Source: Alphaproteobacteria bacterium (GTDB lineage: Bacteria > Pseudomonadota > Alphaproteobacteria > Micavibrionales > UBA2020). Taken from it: a DNA stretch of 26,175 nucleotides. The notes beneath the pieces are model-generated. The model worked only from the letters and a program-made list of their open reading frames with translations. It did not search any database and was not told where the DNA came from. Position 1 is the stretch's first letter. Every line of letters starts with the position of its first letter. The translations under genes and the position numbers were made by a program. The stretch spans positions 1-26,175 of the forward strand of contig JAQSWE010000002.1 of assembly GCA_029266795.1 (NCBI GenBank). The letters run 5' to 3'. Positions 16,133-23,394 of the stretch are shown piece by piece.

Positions 16133-16457
16133 GACGTAAGGGCGACCTGCATCGAGCGGACCCCCGACCGCTTGCGATTGCCGTGGCGCGCAAATCCCGA
16201 AATTTTCTTGGCGCTACAAGGATATGAAAAGGATTTTTTCTTGCATTCTGATAAGCGAATCGGTAAATAATATTTCCATCGTACGTGCCAATGGCCCGCG
16301 GCCCCCGACCAGTGGGGGCGCCCTTCCAGGAAGACTCCTGACAGGCAGGTTAAGTAACGGCGAACTGTTTGTGCTAACGCCCTAAGCTGCAAGGCGACGG
16401 GTTGTACTACGAAGAGTTTTGCTTTTGTTTGAACCGCTCGTTTAGAGGAGACTCCGC
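16133..16457 (+). promoter_or_regulatory. Long structured leader/intergenic region before the ATP-grasp gene
   Basis: These 325 nt contain no convincing gene; a minus-strand ORF at 16129-16392 has no family features. The first part has a short inverted repeat AGCGG...CCGCT (about 16155-16172). An AT-rich patch with TTGCAT at 16241 and TAAATAATAT at 16264-16273 could hold a promoter. Three possible hairpins follow: GCCCCC (N7) GGGGGC at about 16300-16318, CAGGA (AGAC) TCCTG at 16327-16340, and GGCG...CGCC at about 16359-16381. A good ribosome binding site (AGGAG 16446-16450, 7 nt from the ATG) ends it. This could be a regulatory 5' leader. It matches no riboswitch or small RNA class I know. 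Confidence 0.4.
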
Positions 16458-18209
16458 ATGTCTTTCCTGCCGCAACTCGACAAACTGAAACCCGCCCTCG
16501 ATGCGGCTTTCGAGCGTATTTCCAAGGAATTTAACGACGGCGGCGTGACCGTGCTGATGCCGACCTATTCCCCGTCGCAGGGCCGGTTGCTGTCCGAATT
16601 CAACCGCGTCGGCGGCAAGGCCGTCATCGTGGGCGGCATGAAAGACAAACCGTCGTATAAAAACGTGCCCCAGTTCGGCCTCGATTTCGACACGACCGCC
16701 TATATCAACATGTTCCCCCAGGGCATGTCGGAGCAGATCACCGGCACCATCCCCGAAGCGCTGCTGAAGGACAAGAAGGTCGCGATTTTCGCCTTCATCA
16801 CCCCGCCGGCATCCTGGGCGAAGCATATCGCCGACCGGAAACTGAATACCGACATCGTCGCAACGAACGAGCAAAACACCCGCCTGTTCTTCGAGAACAA
16901 GGGCAACCTGATGCATATCCTGAAGGAAGCGGGTCTCGAAGCCTATGTCATCCCGACGGAAGTCGTGTCGTCTAAACTGCCGGAAAAAGAACTCCGCGCG
17001 ATCTATCACCGCATGAAGAACGATGCCGGCAAGGTTGTCGTGCAGCCGACCGTCGAAAACTACGAGCCCACGCGCTTCATCGGCACGGCGGATGAATTCG
17101 TCCGCCATATCTCGAAATCCAAAATCCCGTTCAAGGTCGTGCGCTTTGTCGAGGGGAACGAGGCGAACCTGTCCTTCTTCGCCGGCAACACGCTGCCTGC
17201 CGAAAACGGCCGCGGCGTCGTGAAAACGAACCTGCCCGACGGTATCGACCGCGGCGATGCGAACAGCCTCGCGCTGATCGAGGCCCATGCGGCGGAGGCC
17301 GGCATCAATGAAAGCAACGTGTTCTCCGTGACGGGCCGCGCGACGCTGAAAGTCGTGGGCGACCGCCTGCTGGCGAACGAGCCCGGCGACAGCGTAGGCA
17401 ACAATATCGGCCATGTGTACGAAGAACACATCGCCCGCCAGATCACCGAGATCGGTGAAAAACTTGGCAAGAAAATGGCGCTTTCGGGCAAGGTCGGCCA
17501 TGCAGGCGCGGACCTGATCATCGACCGTAGCGGCAAGATATGGATCAACGAGATCAACGACCGCCAGCAGGGTCCGACCGACCAGATGAGCGCCGATGCC
17601 GAAAGCAACAACCTGCCCGGCCTCTCGCGTCTGGCATGGTTCGCGCATTACGCGGATTTCTCCAAGCCCGAAAACCTGAACCTGCTTTCCGCCATCCGCG
17701 ACAATGCGGATGCGATCCATGCGAAATACATGAACGGGCCGGGCTCGTTCTACATTAAGGCTTTCGCAACGCATGACGCGTCTTATGACGGCAAGACGCC
17801 CGTGAAGATCGACCTGCCAGCGGGTGTTTACACCGTCACGCGCAAGGTCGGTGGCGCATTCGAATGGAAATACGCCGGCGAAGACGCGAAAGTGTCGCCC
17901 GTCGACCTGACCGCCGACAGCATCACCGTGCAGATCAGCAGCGGCAGCCTGAAAAAAGGCGACACGCCCCCGTCCGGCGCGGAACTGTTCCGCGTGACCG
18001 GCATCGCCAGCGGCGCTAACTCCCCCTTCATCATCGAAAACGGCGTCAGCACCCTGAACCCCGTCTATCGCACGATGCTCGAACAGCTCTACAAAGACGC
18101 GTTCGGCGAAGGCTATATCGAGAAAAACCCCCAATACCGCGCCCGCGCGGTGAAGCCGGGAACGGGCAACGATAACCTCGCCAAGAAATCGCCTGCAGTG
18201 AAGCGTTAA
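16458..18209 (+). CDS. ATP-grasp superfamily ligase-like protein of unknown substrate
   Basis: The product is 583 residues. ATP-grasp enzymes activate a carboxylate with ATP and join it to an amine or thiol. Residues 1-140 form an alpha/beta domain like a pre-ATP-grasp domain. From about 145 the ATP-grasp core is visible: GKVVVQP (Lys192) as candidate nucleotide-binding lysine, RFVEGNEANLSFFAGN (229-244), then HAGADLIIDRSGKIWINEINDRQQGPTDQ, with Asp352, Glu365 and Asn367 as likely metal ligands. Residues about 430-520 form an extra beta-rich C-terminal domain, and the last 25 residues are basic. There is no signal peptide, so it is cytoplasmic. The pattern recalls PGM1-type peptide ligases, but that is only an impression. 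A terminator-like hairpin follows. The start is set by AGGAG 7 nt upstream. Confidence 0.7.
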   Translation: MSFLPQLDKLKPALDAAFERISKEFNDGGVTVLMPTYSPSQGRLLSEFNRVGGKAVIVGGMKDKPSYKNVPQFGLDFDTTAYINMFPQGMSEQITGTIPEALLKDKKVAIFAFITPPASWAKHIADRKLNTDIVATNEQNTRLFFENKGNLMHILKEAGLEAYVIPTEVVSSKLPEKELRAIYHRMKNDAGKVVVQPTVENYEPTRFIGTADEFVRHISKSKIPFKVVRFVEGNEANLSFFAGNTLPAENGRGVVKTNLPDGIDRGDANSLALIEAHAAEAGINESNVFSVTGRATLKVVGDRLLANEPGDSVGNNIGHVYEEHIARQITEIGEKLGKKMALSGKVGHAGADLIIDRSGKIWINEINDRQQGPTDQMSADAESNNLPGLSRLAWFAHYADFSKPENLNLLSAIRDNADAIHAKYMNGPGSFYIKAFATHDASYDGKTPVKIDLPAGVYTVTRKVGGAFEWKYAGEDAKVSPVDLTADSITVQISSGSLKKGDTPPSGAELFRVTGIASGANSPFIIENGVSTLNPVYRTMLEQLYKDAFGEGYIEKNPQYRARAVKPGTGNDNLAKKSPAVKR

Positions 18210-18230
18210 CAACGCGCCGGTATTTGTCTT

Positions 18231-18267
18231 CGTGATGCGGGGGCATGTCCGCGTATCACGTATTTTT
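18231..18267 (+). terminator. Rho-independent terminator after the ATP-grasp gene
   Basis: CGTGAT-GCGG (18231-18240) pairs with CCGC-(GT bulge)-ATCACG (18249-18260) around an 8-nt loop, followed by TATTTTT (18261-18267). It begins 22 nt after the stop, so the next gene probably has its own promoter. Confidence 0.65.
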
Positions 18268-18319
18268 CAAATTAAAACAGGTAGATAGTCGATTACATAA
18301 AACTTTAATGCCCGTGCTC

Positions 18320-18325
18320 TATAAT
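18320..18325 (+). promoter_or_regulatory. Possible -10 element for the ART-like gene
   Basis: A perfect TATAAT lies 41 nt before the ATG at 18367, after the terminator. No good -35 hexamer stands at 16-18 nt, so the assignment is weak. Confidence 0.35.
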
Positions 18326-18366
18326 GATGTCTGCAATAATATTGTGGAATTCAGCCCGTAGGGTTC

Positions 18367-19725
18367 ATGACGGAAACGGTCACTCTTTATCATGGCACGA
18401 GCGAGGGGCATCTGGCCAACCTGCTGGCGCTTGGTTTTATCCGGCCGGCGATATCGGCGGCGGATTTCACGCGCGAGCTGATCTCGGCCTTTCTGCCTGA
18501 AGATAAAATTACGCCTGAACTCGTTGAAAAGGTCAGCTGGCACGGGCGCGCGCGCTCTAGGGCGGAGGAAAGCAATAGCGGGCGCACGCTTTTTGCCACA
18601 GGCAGCCGCAAGGTGGCGGAAGAGTTTGGCCTTCTGTCCCGCAACGGCGGCGAACTTTATCAAGAGGTTTATAACGCGCTGAAGTACCTCGGCCATGAGG
18701 TTGCGCCGCGGTTCGACAATGCGCGGCCTGTATTGCTCGAGCTGGAAGTGCCGGTAAAAGACATCAACGAAGCCTACCGGAAGTCCATCACGCGCGGCGC
18801 GGACGGAAAGCTTTCCGGCGCCGGTGGCTATCAGGTTTTCATCGATGACACGACAAATGTCAGGATCAAAAGCGTCACCTTCGGCGGGCAGCAGCGCGGC
18901 AAATGGATGTTCTTCGGCGGCGAAAGCGGCGACTGGACCTTCGACAATCAAAAGCCCGTCGCGCCCGAGGAGGCAAAGGGAAAGATCAAATCCGAATACG
19001 CCACGCCCACCGCGCGCAAACCGCCAAGCGAGAAGCAGGCACTTCTGGATGAAATCTATGTCTTCGCGCGCGACCCGCAATCCGTCATGATCATGGCGCG
19101 GGTGGGGATGCTGGAATATCCTGTCGCGGAAACTGTTGTCGAAGGGGCCGATGGAAAACCGAAGGTCGTGCGGGTGCCCGATATGGAGTTCGAACCGCGC
19201 GGCAAACAGCTGGAAGGCATGGGGTTTTCCGTGTCGCAGAAATACGCGCTGCCCTGCGACCTGACGCCGCGTGAGGTGAAGGCGCTGCTCGACATCGTGG
19301 ATATCCGCCGGCAGCGCGGGGAGTTGTCTGAGGAGGGCGCGATAAAAAAACTCGGGCTGCTGCTCGACCGGCTGGAGGCGCGCAACCCGGACATCGCGGC
19401 CATCGACTTCGACCGCAAGGATCCGCGCAAGCTCATGCAGGTTCTTACCCTTGCCGTGCACGGTGCCAACCGTGACGATATCGCGCATAGCCTCAATGCC
19501 AAGGAAACGCCTGAATATCTGACCCAAAAAGATCAGGCGATGCGTATGACGGGTATGTCGGGCAGCAATCTGCCGTGGAACCCCGCGCCGAAAACCCTGC
19601 AAGCCATTTGCGATGAAATGGACCGCAAACTATCGAAGTTCGACAGCCAGTTCGCCCGTACGCCAAACGTTGAAAAACCTGCGCCGGCCGTTTCCGCGCC
19701 CGCAGTCGCGAAACCTGCGCCTTAA
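18367..19725 (+). CDS. Protein with ADP-ribosyltransferase-like N-terminal domain
   Basis: The product is 452 residues. Residues about 5-175 resemble the ART fold of PARP-like enzymes, which use NAD to modify targets. LYHGTSEGHLANLLALGF carries the first motif (His9). GRTLFATGSRKVAEEFG (72-88) corresponds to the second strand-helix. PVLLELEVPV and GAGGYQVFIDD (151-161) form the last strands; where PARPs have Glu, this protein has Gln156. Residues about 220-420 are largely helical and unrecognised, and the last 20 are an Ala/Pro-rich tail. No signal peptide or membrane segment is seen. The start has AGGG 5-6 nt upstream. It could be an effector, a self-modifying enzyme or a catalytically dead ART. 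Its stop overlaps the convergent M14 gene by 4 nt. The fold call comes from motif pattern alone. Confidence 0.55.
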   Translation: MTETVTLYHGTSEGHLANLLALGFIRPAISAADFTRELISAFLPEDKITPELVEKVSWHGRARSRAEESNSGRTLFATGSRKVAEEFGLLSRNGGELYQEVYNALKYLGHEVAPRFDNARPVLLELEVPVKDINEAYRKSITRGADGKLSGAGGYQVFIDDTTNVRIKSVTFGGQQRGKWMFFGGESGDWTFDNQKPVAPEEAKGKIKSEYATPTARKPPSEKQALLDEIYVFARDPQSVMIMARVGMLEYPVAETVVEGADGKPKVVRVPDMEFEPRGKQLEGMGFSVSQKYALPCDLTPREVKALLDIVDIRRQRGELSEEGAIKKLGLLLDRLEARNPDIAAIDFDRKDPRKLMQVLTLAVHGANRDDIAHSLNAKETPEYLTQKDQAMRMTGMSGSNLPWNPAPKTLQAICDEMDRKLSKFDSQFARTPNVEKPAPAVSAPAVAKPAP

Positions 19726-20654
19726 ATTTTCACCAGTGCATCCATCGGGATGTAATGCAGCGTTTCGTCGCCTGCGCGGTAGATATGCGTGGGGGCGTGT
19801 TTGTACATGACGCCGTCTTCGGTGGCGCGTTCCGGCTGCTCCGCGCCTAGTTCGGCTGATGGGTGTAGGGTGAACAGCGTGTCCCCTTTTTTGAAGGGCT
19901 TGCCGAGTTCGACGTCGTAGCGGACGAAGCCGGCATCGCGGGTCAGGATTCTCTTGTCGTTCCGGAACCAGTGGCTGTCATTCGCGGGATGCACGGTCAG
20001 GCTTTTGTCGATCATACCGAGAGTGGCGAGCAGGCGCAAAATGCCCTGAAACACCTGTTCGACCTTGCTCGCGTCATATTCATCATGGCTGCCGCATTCA
20101 ATGCAGAGGTTGTCGATGTTGAGCGGGTCGAGCCCGGCATCAAACGAGCCTGAAGGATCGCCGTCGTCGAGGAAGTTGTATTTCAGCCCGACTTCCTTCA
20201 CCAGCGGCGCATAGCTTTCTTTCGTGAAGATCACATAGGGCAGGCTTTTGCGCGCCGTGTGCAGGTCGAGGGCGAGGTCGGCGGTCTTTGCCAATTGCTG
20301 CAAGGCATGGACGATGCGCTGGTGCAGCGATCCGTCGGGCTTGCCGGGGAAATGCGTGTTGGGGTCCTTGCCGTCATAGAGGTCGAACTTGCCGAAGGTG
20401 TAGAAATACGACCGCTGCTCCCACGCTGCCGGATTGGCGCAGGGGACGAAGACCGCTTCGCCCGCTTTCAGGTTTTCTTTCAGGAAATTGAACAGCCGGT
20501 GCTGCACCCAATAGGTGATCTCGCCGCCATGCATGCCGCTCTGGATATAGACGCGCTTGCCCTTGGCGGGGGCTGCCAGCGTATAGGTCACGATATCGAT
20601 CGGGTTTCCGGCGATGGTGTTGCCGACCGTGATGCGGTTTTTCAGGGCGTGCAT
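19722..20654 (-). CDS. M14-type succinylglutamate desuccinylase/aspartoacylase family protein
   Basis: The product is 310 residues. It is a zinc-dependent amide hydrolase of the AstE/AspA branch of M14. The zinc site is visible as His42 and Glu45 (SGMHGGE) and His132 (DLHTA), with Glu186 (CIECGSH) as the probable catalytic acid. Residues about 230-310 form the usual C-terminal beta domain (FVRYDVELGKPFKKGDTLF). Family members often have DLNRxFPG for substrate binding; here the place reads PNTHFPG, so the Arg is absent and the substrate may differ. The frame extends to a TTG at 20684; I chose ATG 20654 because AAGGA stands 9 nt before it. It follows the unidentified gene by 66 nt. The substrate is not deducible. 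Confidence 0.85.
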   Translation of the reverse strand: MHALKNRITVGNTIAGNPIDIVTYTLAAPAKGKRVYIQSGMHGGEITYWVQHRLFNFLKENLKAGEAVFVPCANPAAWEQRSYFYTFGKFDLYDGKDPNTHFPGKPDGSLHQRIVHALQQLAKTADLALDLHTARKSLPYVIFTKESYAPLVKEVGLKYNFLDDGDPSGSFDAGLDPLNIDNLCIECGSHDEYDASKVEQVFQGILRLLATLGMIDKSLTVHPANDSHWFRNDKRILTRDAGFVRYDVELGKPFKKGDTLFTLHPSAELGAEQPERATEDGVMYKHAPTHIYRAGDETLHYIPMDALVKI

Positions 20655-20720
20655 GGCGTCTTGTCCTTGCTGTCTGTCAGCCAAGTTTAAGCTTTTTCAG
20701 CTTGCCAGTGCCAGCCTGAA

Positions 20721-21461
20721 TTACGGCTTCGGCGGCTTGAACGCTGCATTCGCCGCCGGCGCTGCAGCAGCAGGCTTGCTGAACGGATCAAGGAAGGCGG
20801 GCGGAGCGGGGAAGACGATGCCGTATTTCGCAGGATCGCCATCATTGCCGCGCGTGTGCAGATAGGTCAGCTCTTCCTCGCCGAATTTCGGGATGTCGTT
20901 ATGGCCGGGGCCGCCGAGGCCATAGGGCAGGGCGACATTGATGCCGTCTGCCGTGCGGTAATACATGCTGCCGCCGCCTTGCAGGGTGTTCTGCGCGTCG
21001 AGCTTTTTCAGCTCGCCCGGCTTGCCCATCCACAGCTGGCGTTCTTCGCCCATCAGCTGCACCAGCAGGCGACCGTCTGTGAACTGCGCGACGTTATAGA
21101 CGGTAGGGGTGCGGAATTCCTGCGGGCGGCGCAGTTTCAATTTGCCGGAGGCGAGGTCGGCATTGATGTTCGCCAGCGTCTGTTCATCTGCCAGCTTGCC
21201 GTCGATGGTCGTGTTACGCTGGATCAGCCGCGCATCGATCAATGCGCCGTTCTTGAATTCATGCACCACCGCGTAATCGCCGCTGTTGGTGTCGCGGTTG
21301 GCGGAAACGGTCACGGCCTGTTTGCCGAACAGTTCTTTGCGGTCGCCATAGACCATGTAGCCGGTATCGCTCTCGTTCGGGCGGTAATAAATGCCGGCAT
21401 CGGCATAGATGATATGGCCTTGCGGGAATTCGAGGGCGAATTTGGCGGTGGGTGCGGGCAT
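20721..21461 (-). CDS. Hypothetical protein, unrecognised family
   Basis: The product is 246 residues with no family that I recognise. It begins MPAPTAKFALEFPQGHIIYADAGIYYRPNES and is rich in beta-type segments (DTGYMVYGDRKELF, YNVAQFTDGRLLVQLMG). A Gly-rich patch GGPGHNDIPKFGEEE follows near 190-205. The C-terminus, from about residue 215, is a Pro/Ala tail (FLDPFSKPAAAAPAANAA). There is no clear signal peptide or membrane helix. The start is supported by GGAAG 7 nt upstream. It lies in a minus-strand run: ung, yffB-like, this gene, M14 gene. Composition resembles that of its neighbours. Confidence 0.72.
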   Translation of the reverse strand: MPAPTAKFALEFPQGHIIYADAGIYYRPNESDTGYMVYGDRKELFGKQAVTVSANRDTNSGDYAVVHEFKNGALIDARLIQRNTTIDGKLADEQTLANINADLASGKLKLRRPQEFRTPTVYNVAQFTDGRLLVQLMGEERQLWMGKPGELKKLDAQNTLQGGGSMYYRTADGINVALPYGLGGPGHNDIPKFGEEELTYLHTRGNDGDPAKYGIVFPAPPAFLDPFSKPAAAAPAANAAFKPPKP

Positions 21462-21515
21462 GAATCGGCTTCCATATAAAATTGATTATGGAAGGCAAAT
21501 TAACGGTTCTGGAAA

Positions 21516-21860
21516 TTAAGTCAAGGCCTTGAATGCAGCCTCGTCAAAACCCAGTAAAACGCCCTTTTTATGGGTGACAAGGGGGCGTTTGACCAGCGAC
21601 GGGTTCTCCAGCGCGGCCTTGATCGCGGATTTTTCATTCATGGTCTCGCGCGCCTTTTCCGGCAGGGCGCGCCATGTCGTGCCCTTGCGGTTGATGACGT
21701 TTTCCCAGCCGTGTTCGGCAATCGCACGTTTCAAAACCGCTTCATCCGCGCCGGACTTTTTATAGTCGTGAAAGGCATATTCGACATTGTGCTTGTCGAG
21801 CCAGGTGAATGCCTTCTTCATCGTGTCGCAATTCTTGATGCCATAGACGGTGATGGTCAT
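21516..21860 (-). CDS. yffB: ArsC/Spx-family thioredoxin-fold protein, YffB-like
   Basis: The product is 114 residues. The N-terminus MTITVYGIKNCDTMKKAFTWL has the single-cysteine motif of YffB (Cys11 in NCDTMKKA). ENPSLVKRPLVTHKKGVLLGF is the conserved C-terminal ArsC/Spx pattern. YffB-type proteins are structurally like arsenate reductase, and glutathione-dependent thiol reductase activity has been proposed; arsenate reduction is not indicated here, as no ars genes are present. The start codon overlaps the ung stop (ATGA), so the two are translationally coupled. Confidence 0.92.
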   Translation of the reverse strand: MTITVYGIKNCDTMKKAFTWLDKHNVEYAFHDYKKSGADEAVLKRAIAEHGWENVINRKGTTWRALPEKARETMNEKSAIKAALENPSLVKRPLVTHKKGVLLGFDEAAFKALT

Positions 21861-22528
21861 TGGATGCTCCAGTCGATTGGCTTGCGCTCGTGCTGTCTCA
21901 GGTATTCATTCGCCTTCACGAAATGCCCACAGCCCAGAAACCCGCGATGGGCGGAGAGGGGAGAGGGATGGGGCGCTTCCAGTACCAGATGTTTTTTGCG
22001 GTCGATAAACGCGCCTTTTTTCTGCGCGTAACTGCCCCACAGCATGAACACGATATGTTCGCCGCGGTCATTCAGCGCGCGGATGATAGCGTCGGTGAAC
22101 TGCTCCCAGCCGCGCCCCTGATGTGATCCGGCATTTTCGGCCTGTACGGTCAGTGTCGCGTTCAGCAGCAATACGCCCTGTTTCGCCCAGGGCGTCAGGT
22201 CGCCGGTCTTCGGCATCGCGCCGCCGATTTCTTTATAGATGTTCCGCAGGCTCGGCGGAATTTTCACGCCGTCGCGGACGGAGAAGGATAGGCCATGCGC
22301 CTGATCAGGGCCGTGATAGGGGTCCTGCCCCAAAATCACCACCTCGACTTTGTCGAACGGCGTGGTGTTAAGGGCATTGAAAATATCACCGCCAGCGGGA
22401 TAAACGATATGCCCCGCCGCTTTTTCCTGCTTCAGGAATTCCTTTAGCCTGAGCATATAGGGCTGCGTGAATTCACTGCCGATAACATTCTGCCAGCTGG
22501 AATCGAGTTTTATAGAGTCGTTTACCAT
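21857..22528 (-). CDS. ung: Uracil-DNA glycosylase, family 1
   Basis: The product is 223 residues (E. coli Ung is 229). It removes uracil from DNA as the first step of base excision repair. The water-activating motif GQDPYHGPDQAHGLSFSV contains Asp69. The central LLLNATLTVQ and LWGSYAQKK are typical. The DNA-intercalating loop HPSPLSAHRGFLGC contains His187. The frame is open to an ATG at 22588, but the first 20 residues of that version overlap a terminator hairpin. I therefore place the start at ATG 22528 (MVNDSIKLDSSWQ), which matches the family N-terminus, although no clear ribosome binding site precedes it. It is the first gene of the minus-strand run with yffB. Confidence 0.96.
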   Translation of the reverse strand: MVNDSIKLDSSWQNVIGSEFTQPYMLRLKEFLKQEKAAGHIVYPAGGDIFNALNTTPFDKVEVVILGQDPYHGPDQAHGLSFSVRDGVKIPPSLRNIYKEIGGAMPKTGDLTPWAKQGVLLLNATLTVQAENAGSHQGRGWEQFTDAIIRALNDRGEHIVFMLWGSYAQKKGAFIDRKKHLVLEAPHPSPLSAHRGFLGCGHFVKANEYLRQHERKPIDWSIQ

Positions 22529-22560
22529 GCGTGGGAATATAACGTGTGTTTCCCCAAAAG

Positions 22561-22591
22561 AAAATGCCGGAGAGGTCATCTCCGGCATTTT
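22561..22591 (-). terminator. Strong rho-independent terminator
   Basis: A perfect 13-bp inverted repeat AAAATGCCGGAGA / TCTCCGGCATTTT flanks a 5-nt loop (22574-22578). On the minus strand it ends in TTTTCTTTT and lies 21 nt after the stop of the membrane protein gene at 22612. It insulates that gene from ung. Confidence 0.93.
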
Positions 22592-22611
22592 CAGGTTCGT
22601 AGGTAAAAAGC

Positions 22612-23193
22612 TTATTTTTTCTTCTTCACAGCGCGGAAGGAAATCTGGTGGCTGTGATCGACCGTGTTGTCACGGTGATCGCCGCCCTTGGTCGCCGCCA
22701 CAAAGGCCGCAACACCGGATACCAGCGAGGTCGAAGCTGCCGCGAAGGCAAGAATGACCGAGATGGTGTGACGCTTCTGAATGACGTCCTTGGCCAGTTC
22801 CATTTCTGCCTGTGTGACGTTCATATGCGCGATGTAAGCGACGATGGCCACGACAACCGTGCCGGTCGCCCAGACGAGGACGCCGTGGATGCCGTCGCGC
22901 ACTTCGCGTTCATGGATCGGGCTGCCGGCGACGGGCGCACGCATGCGTCCTGCCACATAACCGCCGATGGTGAAGGCGAACAGCTGGACCAGCAGCGCAT
23001 AGATTGTGCCGTAGATCATGTGTTCGCGCGACGGGATGTTGGTGCGCATGTTGTCAAAATCGGCAATGCCGACCGCGGCGCCGAATTGCAGCATGACGAG
23101 CGACAAAGCGACAGCAAGCATCGTACCCGCCGCAATCGACGTCCATTCGACATACGAATGCTGCGGTAGCATGATTTTTTCGGTGGTTGCCAT
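22612..23193 (-). CDS. Four-helix inner-membrane protein of unknown function
   Basis: The product is 193 residues with about four transmembrane helices: about 18-43 (IAAGTMLAVALSLVMLQFGAAVG), 61-84 (YGTIYALLVQLFAFTIGGYVAG), 101-124 (GIHGVLVWATGTVVVAIVAY) and 143-168 (TISVILAFAAASTSLVSGVAAF). Gly-rich pairing (GGYVAGRMR) and HEREVRDGIHGVLVWA resemble a group of alphaproteobacterial membrane proteins sometimes labelled 'PhnA-like' or YrzE-like; the function is not known. The C-terminus ends in a Lys cluster. AAGGA stands 9-10 nt before ATG 23193. The 25-residue membrane peptide gene lies just upstream (18 nt) and a strong terminator follows. Confidence 0.8.
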   Translation of the reverse strand: MATTEKIMLPQHSYVEWTSIAAGTMLAVALSLVMLQFGAAVGIADFDNMRTNIPSREHMIYGTIYALLVQLFAFTIGGYVAGRMRAPVAGSPIHEREVRDGIHGVLVWATGTVVVAIVAYIAHMNVTQAEMELAKDVIQKRHTISVILAFAAASTSLVSGVAAFVAATKGGDHRDNTVDHSHQISFRAVKKKK

Positions 23194-23211
23194 GATGACT
23201 GTTCCTTCCGG

Positions 23212-23289
23212 TTAAACGTGAATGCCGACGAAGGAAAGAATCGCCAGGACGACGACGACGAGACCGACAAGATAGATGACTTGGTTCAT
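23212..23289 (-). CDS. 25-residue single-helix membrane peptide
   Basis: ATG 23287-23289 to TAA 23212-23214 encodes MNQVIYLVGLVVVVLAILSF followed by VGIHV. It is almost wholly hydrophobic, forming one transmembrane helix with a short polar N-terminus. AGAGG lies 7 nt before the ATG. It is 18 nt upstream of, and in line with, the four-helix membrane protein gene, so the two are probably cotranscribed. I recall very similar tiny hydrophobic ORFs (M-x-x-I-I-Y-I-V-G-L-V-V-x-V-L) in other Alphaproteobacteria. The role is unknown; it may be a small partner of a membrane protein. Confidence 0.72.
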   Translation of the reverse strand: MNQVIYLVGLVVVVLAILSFVGIHV

Positions 23290-23310
23290 TTGATACCTCT
23301 GTTAATAAAC

Positions 23311-23328
23311 GGCTGCCCGGTTGCAGCC
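23311..23328 (-). terminator. Possible weak terminator hairpin
   Basis: GGCTGC (23311-23316) and GCAGCC (23323-23328) form a 6-bp stem with a 6-nt loop. On the minus strand it is followed by GTTTATT. It lies between the KTSC gene and the small membrane peptide gene. The short T-run makes terminator function uncertain; it could instead be in the leader of the small gene. Confidence 0.35.
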
Positions 23329-23394
23329 TTCAAAGCCCCCAATGCATGGCTTGGAAAATCGTTCCATTTCCGTCAGTTCTGGGTGTATTATGAA

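Noticed and set aside
16129..16392. 87-codon ORF on the minus strand in the leader before the ATP-grasp gene
   Set aside because: Arg/Ser/Cys-rich sequence with no family resemblance, and it crosses the GC-rich hairpins; more likely a leader region than a gene.
16285..16445. Known RNA classes (signal recognition particle RNA, RNase P RNA, tmRNA, 6S RNA, common riboswitches)
   Set aside because: None of the conserved cores I looked for is present in this region.
16407..18212. 601-codon open frame on the minus strand
   Set aside because: It is antisense to the ATP-grasp gene and in codon register with it, with no recognisable domain; the plus strand has motifs and a ribosome binding site.
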